Shown here: in pieces, positions 1-8,997 of the stretch | Position numbering within the stretch: position 1 is the first letter of the stretch | How the letters are laid out: each line of letters starts with the position of its first letter | NCBI GenBank assembly: GCA_001970955.1 | Contig: MPUH01001152.1 | Coordinates: forward strand, 1 to 22,759 | Direction of reading: 5' to 3' | DNA: 22,759 nt | Origin: Stentor coeruleus | Taxonomy: Eukaryota; Ciliophora; Heterotrichea; Heterotrichida; Stentoridae | Position numbers and translations under genes: made by a program | Notes under the pieces: model-generated | What the model saw: only the letters and a program-made list of their open reading frames with translations | Databases searched by the model: none | Told to the model about the DNA's origin: nothing

Positions 1-1
1 A

Positions 2-253
2 AGGAAACCAAAGGTTCTAGTTTTTGATGAATCAACAAGCGCACTTGATACTATTACTGAATCTAACTTACAAAAGGCGATTAAAGATGAAAAATTCACA
101 ATTGTTGCGATTGCCCATAGACTCAAGACTATTAGAGACTACGATCAAATTATACTTATTGAGAAAGGATCTATTGTTGAGGTTGGAACTCACGACCAGC
201 TTATGAAGATATCGAATGGTTATTACAAAAAACTCTATCAGACTTCTGAGTAA
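2..253 (+). CDS. ABC transporter ATP-binding domain, C-terminal fragment (5' end outside window)
   Basis: The gene runs off the left edge; the last 83 codons are visible and end in TAA. They hold the second half of an ABC nucleotide-binding domain: Walker B and D-loop (LVFDESTSALD, about residues 6-16 of the fragment), the H-loop with its switch histidine (IVAIAHRLKTI), and the usual tail 'GSIVEVGTHDQL'. This tail is typical of ABCB/ABCC exporters, in which ATP hydrolysis by paired domains drives transport across a membrane. Walker A, the signature motif and all membrane helices lie upstream of the window, so substrate and subfamily cannot be told. The short C-terminal extension after the H-loop suggests this is the last domain of a full or half transporter. 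Confidence 0.93.
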   Translation, partial: RKPKVLVFDESTSALDTITESNLQKAIKDEKFTIVAIAHRLKTIRDYDQIILIEKGSIVEVGTHDQLMKISNGYYKKLYQTSE

Positions 254-652
254 TTAAGGAATTAGTCTAGTTAAAATGGTTTTTCAAAGTGGAGTTTGTA
301 TTTTTTGAGATTGAGACGATTATTTAGATATTAGAAAACATTGCAAGATATTGCTTTGAAATAAAAGTTTATATATTGAATAGAAATTTGTTATAAAATT
401 ATAGGCTAACATTTCAAAATAACAAATTTAATTCGTATTTTCAAAAGAAATCTTAAATTTGCAATGTAGAAAAATAGTTTTGATTATTATAATTCAAGAT
501 CAATATCATGGCTAGTTTAGTAAAATACTTAATTTATTTGCACGTAAATTACATTTTATTACTATAATTCATTTTAAGTTTATTAATGCAAACTAATCTC
601 AATCTCGCAGTAACTAGTAATTTACACTTTGAATATCAACTTAAATAACTAA
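254..652. other. Non-coding spacer between ABC transporter and NADAR gene
   Basis: About 400 bp of AT-rich sequence with no supported gene, tRNA or repeat. It should hold the 3' UTR and poly(A) signal of the ABC gene and the promoter of the next gene. The last 100 bp before the next ATG have more C than G on the plus strand, a trend seen upstream of several genes here. Confidence 0.6.
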
Positions 653-1156
653 ATGCATCAAAAGTTAAATCAGATAAAAATAATGGAAGAATCAAAGCCA
701 ATATACTTTTCCTTCGGGGCAAAGGCAAAAGTTATAGACAAATCATACGTGTTTCTAAGTAACTTCTATGAAAGTCCTTTTACTGTGGGTGGGCATACTT
801 ACAGAACTGTCGAGCATTATTTTCAAAGTCAAAAAACTGAAGACGAAGAGTCTAAATTTATAATTATAAATGCTTTAACGCCAGGATCAGCCAAAGGCTT
901 GGGTAGAAAATTACAAATAGATAGAGAATTATGGCAACAAATTCGAGTAAACGTTATGCGAAATGCAATTTTCCTAAAATTTTCACTAAATCCTGATCTT
1001 AAAGAGAAACTGATAGCTACTGGTACTAGGGATTTAAGAGAGTTTTCTCCGCGAGACAAATTTTGGGGAGGAAGTTGCAAAAATTCACAGAATACATTAG
1101 GAAAAATTATAATGTCTGTAAGAGAAGAATTAAAAAATCATAAAGATAATCAATAG
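653..1156 (+). CDS. NADAR (YbiA/DUF1768-like) domain protein, 167 aa
   Basis: This is a compact single-domain protein of the NADAR/YbiA family. Members are N-glycosidases acting on ADP-ribose-type or riboflavin-intermediate substrates; some bacterial ones remove ADP-ribose from guanine. Family blocks seen here: FLSNFY (34-39) followed by PF..GG..Y, TVEHYFQ (52-58) with the conserved Glu, a Lys shortly after, the ATGTRDLRE segment (122-130) and the FWGG turn (137-140). The length is close to the usual 150-180 residues. No signal peptide or membrane helix is seen. The first ATG is used, but a second in-frame ATG at codon 11 (position 683) lies nearer the conserved core and could be the real start. 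It stands alone; its neighbour at 2184-1714 converges on it. The exact substrate is unknown. Confidence 0.88.
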   Translation: MHQKLNQIKIMEESKPIYFSFGAKAKVIDKSYVFLSNFYESPFTVGGHTYRTVEHYFQSQKTEDEESKFIIINALTPGSAKGLGRKLQIDRELWQQIRVNVMRNAIFLKFSLNPDLKEKLIATGTRDLREFSPRDKFWGGSCKNSQNTLGKIIMSVREELKNHKDNQ

Positions 1157-1713
1157 CTAGATTTTAAAAAAAATATATATAGATTGTGATATGATTGCTT
1201 AGTAAATACTTTAGTAACCCAATTTTTTTGAAGTAATCAAAAAAAATATAATTATAAAACTTTGTACAGTAACTAATATTTTGAATGCTTTTGTTATAAT
1301 TTTTTTCCATTAGAAAATTTATTGTAAGTCAGTTTTTTCTAAGTTTTTAAGACACTGTTTCTTGTTTATGAAAGCTCCAAAATTTTAATTTAATACTTTC
1401 AACTAAGTTCACTGCTTTTAATATGATATACTTGCATGCCATTATTATTCTAGGTTTAAGTACAATAGGTCGAAACAATATAAAATCTATCCCTTTATTA
1501 TGCAAATATCAGAAAGCTGGATAAACTTCAACCTAAAATTTCATTCTTATTATTTTTAGATATTTACCAGAGATCTTTCTTAAAATCTCCCTTGAGCAAA
1601 ACATAAAATCGTCATTCTTCTTTATCTATTCAATCATGAAATCTACTAAACTTAAAACCCTAATATCCCCTAACTCATTATTACTTCTAACAAATTTAGC
1701 ATACCTATATCTA
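1157..1713. other. Convergent intergenic region
   Basis: About 560 bp between the 3' ends of two converging genes. I see no gene, RNA or repeat. The short open frame at 1636-1818 on the plus strand mostly overlaps the antisense of the CBM20 gene and its trailer, and is not supported. Confidence 0.6.
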
Positions 1714-2184
1714 TTAACGCTTCCAAACATCTTCATTAGTAACTTTAACCTTATTTCCAACACGCACTCCTACTTTCAAATCAACAATTCTATTATCCCC
1801 ATTTTCCCATCTAACTAAAGCTCCACGGATACAAATGTATTTATATGGTATATCAGCCATATTACTTTCACTAATCACAGTGCATTTCCAAACATTCCCA
1901 TCATTCCAATTCATTTCCACAGCTCGTGAAGGATCCCAATTGCCCAAAGCTTCATGGCCACCAACAACAGCCATTTTCTCACCGAATAAAGTCGCGAATT
2001 GCACACTGAAGTTAATTTCAAAACTAGATATTGCGTTTTTTTTCTTTTCTATAGATATGACTTCTTCTAAAGCTTTTGCATATAGTGGACTTTTTTTAAG
2101 CCTTTCAAGCTCCGATAAAAATTTCGTTCGGCACTTTTTTGGCTCTGATTTTTTGATTGGCTTTATATCATCGACCTTAGACAT
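1714..2184 (-). CDS. CBM20 starch/glycogen-binding domain protein, 156 aa
   Basis: The protein has a basic, probably helical N-terminal part (1-50) followed by a CBM20 carbohydrate-binding module (about 55-156). Visible CBM20 features are the first strand with 'VQFATLFGEKMAVVGG', the LGNWDP block (Trp83), a second Trp (VWKC, Trp99), 'RWENGDNR' (Trp126) and a terminal 'VTNEDVWKR'. Together these match the conserved Trp pattern of glucoamylase starch-binding domains, including both sugar-stacking Trp positions. There is no catalytic domain and no signal peptide, so it is more likely a cytosolic glycogen- or starch-granule-binding protein than a secreted amylase. Heterotrichs store carbohydrate, so an adaptor or granule-targeting role is plausible. 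The domain is confident; the role is inferred. Confidence 0.88.
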   Translation of the reverse strand: MSKVDDIKPIKKSEPKKCRTKFLSELERLKKSPLYAKALEEVISIEKKKNAISSFEINFSVQFATLFGEKMAVVGGHEALGNWDPSRAVEMNWNDGNVWKCTVISESNMADIPYKYICIRGALVRWENGDNRIVDLKVGVRVGNKVKVTNEDVWKR

Positions 2185-2888
2185 TGAAATATTATAGTGA
2201 ATATATATGGTAGGAATTCGGAATAGGATTAAGAATAAATGCTTAAATTGGGATAAAGTATGGGAGGTTGGTATATAGATTATTCAATTTAGATGCAGAT
2301 TAAGATTAAAAAAAATAGCATTTATGAGTAATATAGAGTTAGTTATATAGATAATACTAGAAGGTAGATTAAAGGTTATTTTAATTGATGAATCTAAAAA
2401 AATTAGATATTAAGATTCTATTATAGAATATGAGATAAGATTAAGAAGTTTAACTTAGAATAAGTATTGAAAAAAACACTGAATTGCAGCATTTAACCAA
2501 TTTGATTGTAATGGAGTATCAAAATACAAATTGCTAAACAAAAAATAATCTTAAACACTTAATTATTTTATTTGTTTGAGAAGAGGCTATGCTAAAAAAA
2601 TGCAAACCATTGTTCATATACAGACTGATTCAAAATTTTATTTAAATAACTCTTAAATTTATCAGAGCCAAGTGTTGATAAATTTTTAAAATCCCTATTT
2701 AGCCAAGAATCAATATTTGATTTCTATTATTTTTGCACTATTGAATAATCTAAAGTAAATTACAGATTTTTCAAAGTTAATCTCTTTATCCAGAACAAGT
2801 GCACATATTCTTAAGCACACCCTAATTTTATCAATCTAGTATTTTCTAAAACTTTCCCATCAATTAACCAAATAAAAACTACAATAAA
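2185..2888. other. Divergent promoter region between CBM20 gene and unknown gene
   Basis: About 700 bp separate two divergently transcribed genes. No gene, RNA or repeat is apparent. Composition is polar: the half next to the minus-strand gene (2221-2460) has about 8 C in 240 nt on the plus strand with several-fold more G, while the 120 nt before the plus-strand ATG at 2889 are C-rich and G-poor. On each sense strand the upstream sequence is therefore C-rich and G-poor. Confidence 0.6.
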
Positions 2889-3758
2889 ATGTCAAACGAA
2901 TATAACACCCTCTCAGAGCCAGTCAGCAACAAACAAAAGCCTCTAGCTTATGTAAAAGTAAAACGAAAATCTCCAATCTACAAGCACATAGTCCTAAAAA
3001 AACAATCAAAATCAGCTCTACAGACAACAAAACCAGACGTAGAAATAAAAACAGACATACTCTTATCTTCTAATATAGAAAATAAGAGGATTATACATGG
3101 TTTCTATTCCCCAAAGCCTAAAAGCCAGTCTCCAATATTTTTTTCCAAGCGTCAATCCCAAGAAAAGTTTAAAAATTATAAAGAAACTATATTAGATATA
3201 AATTTTCTCAAGGAAAAACTTGACCTTCCAAGCTTCTTAATGAATGCTAGGGTAAACTTAGGCAAAAAGTTTTATGACAATATAAAAATAGAAACTCTCA
3301 AAAGTTTGTCTGCTCGCATCCTCCAGCTTGATCCTGATCAAATCATTTTCAAATATTTTTTTAATGATTTCGAACGAAGTTACAATGTTGTGAGTCTTGG
3401 AAATGCAGTTCCACTAAGCCAATGCTGTAAATTAAACATATTAGTTACAGTTTCTAAAGATTTTGGTGGCAAACTTATTTGTCCTCATAAGAATTGCATG
3501 GTGAGGTGTTTGAAAAATTTTATTATAAATAAAGAAGACAGAGAAATATTGTGGGATGAAAGCGAAATAGAGGGAAAGATAAAAAAAAGCAAAAGTGCAA
3601 ATAAAAGAATTGAAGATATTAAAGGAGTTAGTAGAAGCATGGGTGTGAACTCATTATACTTACAGTATAAAACCTTGTCAGCCCCAAAAGATACATATTC
3701 TGCCTTTATAAGCCCAATAAAGCAGCTGTTTAATAGTAGGAAAAAAATAAATCACTAG
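2889..3758 (+). CDS. Uncharacterised protein, 289 aa, possible ubiquitin-like/PB1-type fold
   Basis: I do not recognise the family. The first 100 residues are basic and Ser/Lys/Pro-rich, and probably disordered. A more ordered region spans about 117-225. Residues 130-190 alternate short hydrophobic strands with 'LSARILQLDPDQIIFKYFF' and 'KLNILVTVSK', which resembles a ubiquitin-like or PB1-type fold by eye only. It is followed by a small Cys cluster (Cys179, Cys180, Cys198, Cys203, Cys207, with His200) that could bind a metal or be incidental. The C-terminus is Lys/Ser-rich again. There is no signal peptide or membrane helix. The start is the first ATG after an in-frame stop-rich leader. It converges on the ankyrin gene with 81 bp between stop codons. 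Confidence 0.8.
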   Translation: MSNEYNTLSEPVSNKQKPLAYVKVKRKSPIYKHIVLKKQSKSALQTTKPDVEIKTDILLSSNIENKRIIHGFYSPKPKSQSPIFFSKRQSQEKFKNYKETILDINFLKEKLDLPSFLMNARVNLGKKFYDNIKIETLKSLSARILQLDPDQIIFKYFFNDFERSYNVVSLGNAVPLSQCCKLNILVTVSKDFGGKLICPHKNCMVRCLKNFIINKEDREILWDESEIEGKIKKSKSANKRIEDIKGVSRSMGVNSLYLQYKTLSAPKDTYSAFISPIKQLFNSRKKINH

Positions 3759-3839
3759 GCTCAGAATACATATAATTAATAATAGTATTGTTATAAAAAA
3801 TCTAAATAACCCAGCGAAATTATTTAATTAAATTTCCCA

Positions 3840-4982
3840 TTATTTGGCATCCATAAAGGTTATATTGCTTATGCTCTGAAGATCTTGATTGCTTATTGAC
3901 GATAGTTCAATTTTAGACTCTTCAAGTTCTTCTTTAAATATTTCCCCAAAATTAAACCTGGTTCCTCGAATTTTACTCAGTTTAGACTCTAAAGCTGGTT
4001 CTAAAGTTATAGGAACTCGGTTTTTGCTTAGTGAATACTTATCTTCTATTCGGCTTTTGTTTACTGAAATCCCATCTTGTTTAAGTTTTTCTTCTAGATA
4101 AGCAATTATTGAACGATCTTCAAGTACCAGGAGGGTTTCTTCAAATTCATAGGTGTAGTCAACTCCGATTTTATCAATCACATAACGAAAGCACTCTTTG
4201 AAACGTTTTTGTTTGATCTTTTTAGACCAAACTGCTAGGATCTGCACAGCATTTTCTTTACGCTTGTTGAAGATTTGGAAGTCAGCTTTGCAAACCTCAT
4301 GGAGATAACGAATTATTTCGAGGTTGCCGGATTTGCAAGAGACTAGAGCGCTGTTATCCCCTGTGAGTTCGTCTTGATGATTAATGTTGAACTCATTAGG
4401 AGTGCTTCGGTTTTTGAAATATTCCCATATAAACTGCACTATATTCAGTCTTCCTTTTTCTATAGCTCTGTGCAGTGGGGATATTGTGCTCATAAGCATC
4501 AAAGTCTTACTTTTTTCGTTTATATGGGACTTTGTATTTCTTGATGGAGAAAAACTTAGGGAAATTGAATCTGTAAAAGAATCTTCAATTTCATCGTTTT
4601 TACCTAAGTAGTATGGCATATAATATTCTAATAGCTGCCTATGTCCAAGTTCGCAGATTATGTCAATCGGTCTTTTGCTTATATTTGAATACAATTTACT
4701 CATTGCTGAAAGCTTTGCTTTGCCTTGCTCTAATATTACAGCAAAAGCTTCAGTAAACCCTAAAAACAAGGCATAGCCTAAAGGGTTCATGTCGTGACCA
4801 TAAATCTTTACTATTGGTTTGTTTATATGGAATATAGGCTCTTTGTTGAATGTTACAGAGCTATATTTTATTAAAAGTTCTTTTATTCGGTCTACTGAGT
4901 TTTTTTCTATAGCCTCAATCATTCTGTTTATAATATATCTTTCAAAGTTCGGGTGCTTTTTAGTGCTGCAACAGTTTCCCAT
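3840..4982 (-). CDS. Ankyrin-repeat protein with N-terminal acylation signal, 380 aa
   Basis: The protein begins MGNCCS, a classic dual-acylation start: Gly2 for N-myristoylation and Cys4/Cys5 for palmitoylation, so it is probably anchored to the inner face of a membrane. The body (about 15-280) contains degenerate ankyrin repeats, recognisable from segments such as 'NPLGYALFLGFTEAFAVIL', 'RPIDIICELGHRQLLEYY', 'SPLHRAIEKGRLNIVQFIW' and 'NSALVSCKSGNLEIIRYLH'. A Ser-rich insert (about 133-160) breaks the array. The last 100 residues are charged and probably disordered. The likely role is a membrane-tethered scaffold; partners are unknown. Stop is TAA. Confidence 0.88.
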   Translation of the reverse strand: MGNCCSTKKHPNFERYIINRMIEAIEKNSVDRIKELLIKYSSVTFNKEPIFHINKPIVKIYGHDMNPLGYALFLGFTEAFAVILEQGKAKLSAMSKLYSNISKRPIDIICELGHRQLLEYYMPYYLGKNDEIEDSFTDSISLSFSPSRNTKSHINEKSKTLMLMSTISPLHRAIEKGRLNIVQFIWEYFKNRSTPNEFNINHQDELTGDNSALVSCKSGNLEIIRYLHEVCKADFQIFNKRKENAVQILAVWSKKIKQKRFKECFRYVIDKIGVDYTYEFEETLLVLEDRSIIAYLEEKLKQDGISVNKSRIEDKYSLSKNRVPITLEPALESKLSKIRGTRFNFGEIFKEELEESKIELSSISNQDLQSISNITFMDAK

Positions 4983-5867
4983 TTATAAATACAAAAGTAA
5001 GACTGTGACGCTTATTAACGAAATAGATTTATAAGATAAGTTAAGTTTAATATATAGTTATGGTGTTAGGGTTTTAAAAGTAATGTTAAAGAGAAGCTAT
5101 TGATAGGCTAAATCAAGGACTGCGATTTTAAATTACTGTTAAAATATTTTTATTAATTTCTTTTTTATTACATTCCTAATGATTTCTGGTTTCTAAGGTG
5201 AAATATTTATTATTCACTTTATTATTATTAAGCTTAGCTTTCAGAATAATTACTTGGTGTAATCCATATTCTCTTTTGATTTAGGCGTTTTTATAAGCGC
5301 ATCTGTATTATAACGATTATTTGAGTTAAAATATTTTAACTGAATTTCTTTGTGATTTGCTACTCTACTCATAATTCATTGGCCTATTATAATATTTATA
5401 TGCTCACACTATTAAGACTTATCAGTTTTGGTTAAAGTTATTCAAAGTTTTCTTTCATTTTTACCATAACCCTAAATATCAACTTTATTAACCTTAAATT
5501 TGAATTGCTAGTTTAAATGCTATTATTAGATAGCTCTAATCTAACAAAAAAATATTTAGAAGTTTAAATGATTATACAATATTTTTTTAAAGTCTGCAAA
5601 GCCTGAATACCAAATAATACACATAGAAGTACTTAAAAAATAAAAAAATCGCTTATAATAAATTAATTCATATTTTGTATATTAAATGAATTTTCTCTTA
5701 ATCTCTATCAAATTTTATTTAACTTTAAAATTTTATTTATATAAATAGCTTAGTACAACATAAAGAAAATTATTTTCATTAGCAAAATTTACTTAATAAA
5801 TATAAACATTATACAAATTCCTTTACAATATACATACTTGAATTAAATTATTCACTAAATCTAGTGT
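4983..5867. other. Spacer between two minus-strand genes
   Basis: About 885 bp, very AT-rich, with stops in all frames and no gene, tRNA or repeat that I can support. It should hold the trailer of the large minus-strand gene to the right and the promoter of the ankyrin gene to the left. The 150 nt next to the ankyrin ATG have more G than C on the plus strand. Confidence 0.6.
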
Positions 5868-8615
5868 TTATTTAAAAATTTGTTTATATTCTTTAAGTTT
5901 ATACATTTTTTTAAGTCTGTTTTGCGACCTCCAGCTATAAAAGCATTCAATCCACTTATCAGAATTGCTAAGAACTTGTTTTTCCCATAATTCTATATAT
6001 TTCCTCAACAACACTTTCTGACGAACTTTCTGTGAAGCACTCCCTATATTTTTCAAGCATTTCCACGAATGCCACAATGATGGAAAAGCTTTTTTCTTCA
6101 AAATTTCTAAAAATTTTGTTAAACTTAAAATTGGCATAGGTATTTTATTCTGTTTTGTTGTAAATTTCCAATATACTACATATGATTCAAGGGTATTTTT
6201 TCCAATTTTAATAATAGTATCACACAATTTTATGAGACGAGTTTTTAAAAGCCTTGAAATTACTGATAGTAGCTTAGGGTAAATAATTTTTTTGAGTTTA
6301 TTTAAAACAAGCTCTTGTCCTGGTAGGAGGAAAATCGGTTCATTGCATTCTAAATAAATATTTTCATAACGAGTTTCTGATTTTTTGAAGCGCCTTCTCG
6401 AATAAGGAAGTAAAGGAGATAGATTATAAATGCTCGGCTGAAAGATTTTGAATGGATTTTTTAAGGTTTTGATTGAAAAACTCAGAATTTTTGTAAAACT
6501 ATAAGATTTGCGTTTTCGAAATAAACGGCATATTAAGCTTTCCAAACTTTTTGTAGCAAAAGATAATGACCTAGAATATAGTGTATGGGGTTTGCATGAT
6601 GGCTTTAAAAAAATAAAACATGAAGAAAGTTTGATAAGCACTTTTTTATGCAAAACCTCAGTCAGAGATTTCAAAGCTGTTTTTTTTTTACTTATCCTCA
6701 AAGCTTTTTCTTTGGCAACTGCATTCCATTTGTTCAAAGCTAGCATTTTTATCTTGCAAAAACTTTTCCTCGCTACATTAAGTAATTTTTTAATACATTT
6801 TACATAAACTTTTTTCGGTTTATTTGCTTTTAGCCTATTCCAAATTTCTTTCATCCGTACTTTTAGCATCCTAGCAGTAGCTTCAAAAGCATCTTCACAG
6901 TTTATTACCCAAATATCTTTTAAAATTTTCCTATATTCATCACTAACTTTACTATAAAACTTTTCTTCGAGTCTGCTAAGAACTTCAAGCCTAGATATAA
7001 ATATAAACCTTTTCCTTTTAGCCAATTCAAAATTATTGCTTGGTCTTTTATTACTATACAAAGGCTTTCCAATGTTTTGCTTAGATCTGCACGAATTAAT
7101 AGATAATAAATTATAATCTTTGATAAAGCTTTCAGAATCTTCTTTAATATAACTGGTTGACTGCTTTTTTTCATAGTACTTTGAATATTCGTTGTTTTCT
7201 GATAGTAAATTTTTTACTATTGAGTTGTCTTTATTAAAATTTGAAAAATTATCATGCCGGATAAAACTTTTTAGACTTAAATATTCATAGTTTTCAATCA
7301 TTTCTATATGACTTTGATTCCAAGTATCTTCAATTGCATTAGTTGCTACTGAATTGGTGATACTTTTCAGTTTAATTGGTGAGATTTCATAACCAATAAG
7401 GTTTTTTATACTGGATTTAGATGGTCTGGCTAATGATACTCTATTTAGAAGTGAATCGTTTTCTGATAAACTTTTTCTGACACTGGTATTTAAAGAGTTT
7501 ATTGTTGTGAACTTTGAATGATTTAGGAAGGTGCTAGACTTGTCAAGTTTTTCAAGATTACGACGGATTTCAATAGAACTTTGGCATGTCTGAGCCTTAA
7601 TTTCTTCAATTGATAACTGCGAAGTTTCAGTGTTTGGACCAAAAGTTGGGTTATTCTTTGATTCATCAACTTCTGAAATCCTACTTTTTTCCAATTCACT
7701 CGCCCGAATTATACTGGTCTTTACAATCTTGCCTGGGGTGATTGGCAATTCAGCTTTAGGAGTCAAAGATAAGAATTTTCTAGACTCTGGCAATTTTGCG
7801 TGTACTAAAAGGCCTGTACTCGGCTTTTTATCAAAATTCAAAATTTCATTTGCCTTGGGCGTATTATATTTAAAGAATTTAGGAGTGAATATTCCTGGAA
7901 AATTAAGAGCCTCTCTACTTAGCTGAGTATCTTTCACAACACCCTTAAAGGCTAATTTCAGTTTATGATCTAAAACTATGTGTATCTTAGACAAAAATAT
8001 TTTACAAATATCAAATTGAATATATTGTTGAATCTTCGCAAAAGTAAGTCTTTTAGTTTTATTCACTAAATTTTTCAAACACTGAGTTATCAGTGCTACA
8101 ACAACTTTATAATTATCTTTTTCTAGATTTTTCTTTGCAATATTGATGTTTAAATTATTTTCAAATGTAAATGAACGTTGGTCTTCAGCCTTTTTTGATT
8201 CACTTGCACTTCTCCCTCTAGGATATTTTTTTATCGGAGGTTTTTTAGAGAAACTTTTTTCTTTAAGACTATATTGCTTTAGCTCTGAAAAATATTTCTT
8301 CAAGACCTTTCCTATAGAAATTACAAATAAATCAGCTGCATCCAACTTATATGTCTTTTGTCGGGATTTCGGTCTTGGGAGTGGGCATTTCCAACTACTA
8401 TATTTTTCAATCAATTCGTTTCGGTTAGTCGGGATTTCATTTTGCTGTTTAAAATATTCATAAATAATCTGTGTTTTTTCTTCAGAGTATTCATTTAAAG
8501 TTGAATCATTTATGCCTTGTGGAGAATTAGACCTAGAATAGCTTCTTCCTTTTCTTTTATCTTGCAGATTTTTTCTTAATTTAGTTACTGAATCAAGTAT
8601 GTTCTTAAATTCCAT
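5868..8615 (-). CDS. Large basic protein with possible Sfi1-like centrin-binding repeats, 915 aa
   Basis: I chose the first ATG (8615). The reading frame is open 81 nt further upstream but only reaches a TTG. The first 500 residues are Ser/Lys-rich and poorly conserved in appearance, with a helical block near 90-240. The C-terminal 320 residues are strongly helical and basic. They carry spaced Trp/aromatic motifs of the Sfi1 kind (hydrophobic residues, then W and basic residues): 'MLALNKWNAVAKEK', 'LESYVVYWKFTTKQNK', 'AFPSLWHSWKCLK', 'LLRKYIELWEKQV' and 'WIECFYSWRSQNRLKK'. Sfi1-type repeats bind centrin along a long helix and build contractile or basal-body fibres. Spacing here is irregular, so the assignment is tentative; it may be another coiled or helical cytoskeletal protein. 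No intron is needed to read it. Confidence 0.82.
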   Translation of the reverse strand: MEFKNILDSVTKLRKNLQDKRKGRSYSRSNSPQGINDSTLNEYSEEKTQIIYEYFKQQNEIPTNRNELIEKYSSWKCPLPRPKSRQKTYKLDAADLFVISIGKVLKKYFSELKQYSLKEKSFSKKPPIKKYPRGRSASESKKAEDQRSFTFENNLNINIAKKNLEKDNYKVVVALITQCLKNLVNKTKRLTFAKIQQYIQFDICKIFLSKIHIVLDHKLKLAFKGVVKDTQLSREALNFPGIFTPKFFKYNTPKANEILNFDKKPSTGLLVHAKLPESRKFLSLTPKAELPITPGKIVKTSIIRASELEKSRISEVDESKNNPTFGPNTETSQLSIEEIKAQTCQSSIEIRRNLEKLDKSSTFLNHSKFTTINSLNTSVRKSLSENDSLLNRVSLARPSKSSIKNLIGYEISPIKLKSITNSVATNAIEDTWNQSHIEMIENYEYLSLKSFIRHDNFSNFNKDNSIVKNLLSENNEYSKYYEKKQSTSYIKEDSESFIKDYNLLSINSCRSKQNIGKPLYSNKRPSNNFELAKRKRFIFISRLEVLSRLEEKFYSKVSDEYRKILKDIWVINCEDAFEATARMLKVRMKEIWNRLKANKPKKVYVKCIKKLLNVARKSFCKIKMLALNKWNAVAKEKALRISKKKTALKSLTEVLHKKVLIKLSSCFIFLKPSCKPHTLYSRSLSFATKSLESLICRLFRKRKSYSFTKILSFSIKTLKNPFKIFQPSIYNLSPLLPYSRRRFKKSETRYENIYLECNEPIFLLPGQELVLNKLKKIIYPKLLSVISRLLKTRLIKLCDTIIKIGKNTLESYVVYWKFTTKQNKIPMPILSLTKFLEILKKKAFPSLWHSWKCLKNIGSASQKVRQKVLLRKYIELWEKQVLSNSDKWIECFYSWRSQNRLKKMYKLKEYKQIFK

Positions 8616-8997
8616 TTTAATAACTATGATAATTATGAATGCATTTACTATAAGGTCTTTTTTAAATACTCTATTTCCGTGTGAATTTTTAATCAAACAA
8701 TCTAATTAAAGCTATGCCGTAATAATTGATGTAGCAGTTTTTTTATATACAAATATAAATTATAAAAAATATAAGGAAGGTATAATGATATTTTTGTATT
8801 AAATTAAGATTAATATTTGTTAGGAATTATTGCCTGACTATTATCCAGCCCTTGTTAATTATCAATATGCTGTTTAAAAAACGATATGATTTAATTCAAA
8901 ACTAGGAATTTAAAGAGAACTTTAATACAATTAAAAGAAATAATAGGCATAATATTGAGTTTTGTGTAATTATTCGTTGCAAATTCATACATAAAAT
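8616..8997. other. Divergent promoter region, Sfi1-like gene / USP gene
   Basis: About 380 bp between two divergent start codons. AT-rich, with no gene or RNA seen. Both promoters must lie here or extend into the coding regions. Confidence 0.6.

Noticed and set aside
1636..2197. Plus-strand open frames of 60 and 120 codons
   Set aside because: Antisense shadows of the CBM20 gene and its trailer.
5064..5071. TGTTAGGG, similar to a heterotrich telomere unit
   Set aside because: A single copy inside a spacer; no tandem array and no scaffold end.
6508..8463. Several plus-strand open frames of about 100 codons
   Set aside because: All are antisense to the continuous 915-codon minus-strand gene.
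8616..8696. 27-codon N-terminal extension of the Sfi1-like protein
   Set aside because: It begins at TTG; the first ATG is at 8615. Similar non-ATG extensions of the arrestin-fold (TTG at 20789) and GPCR (GTG at 17482) genes were dropped for the same reason.
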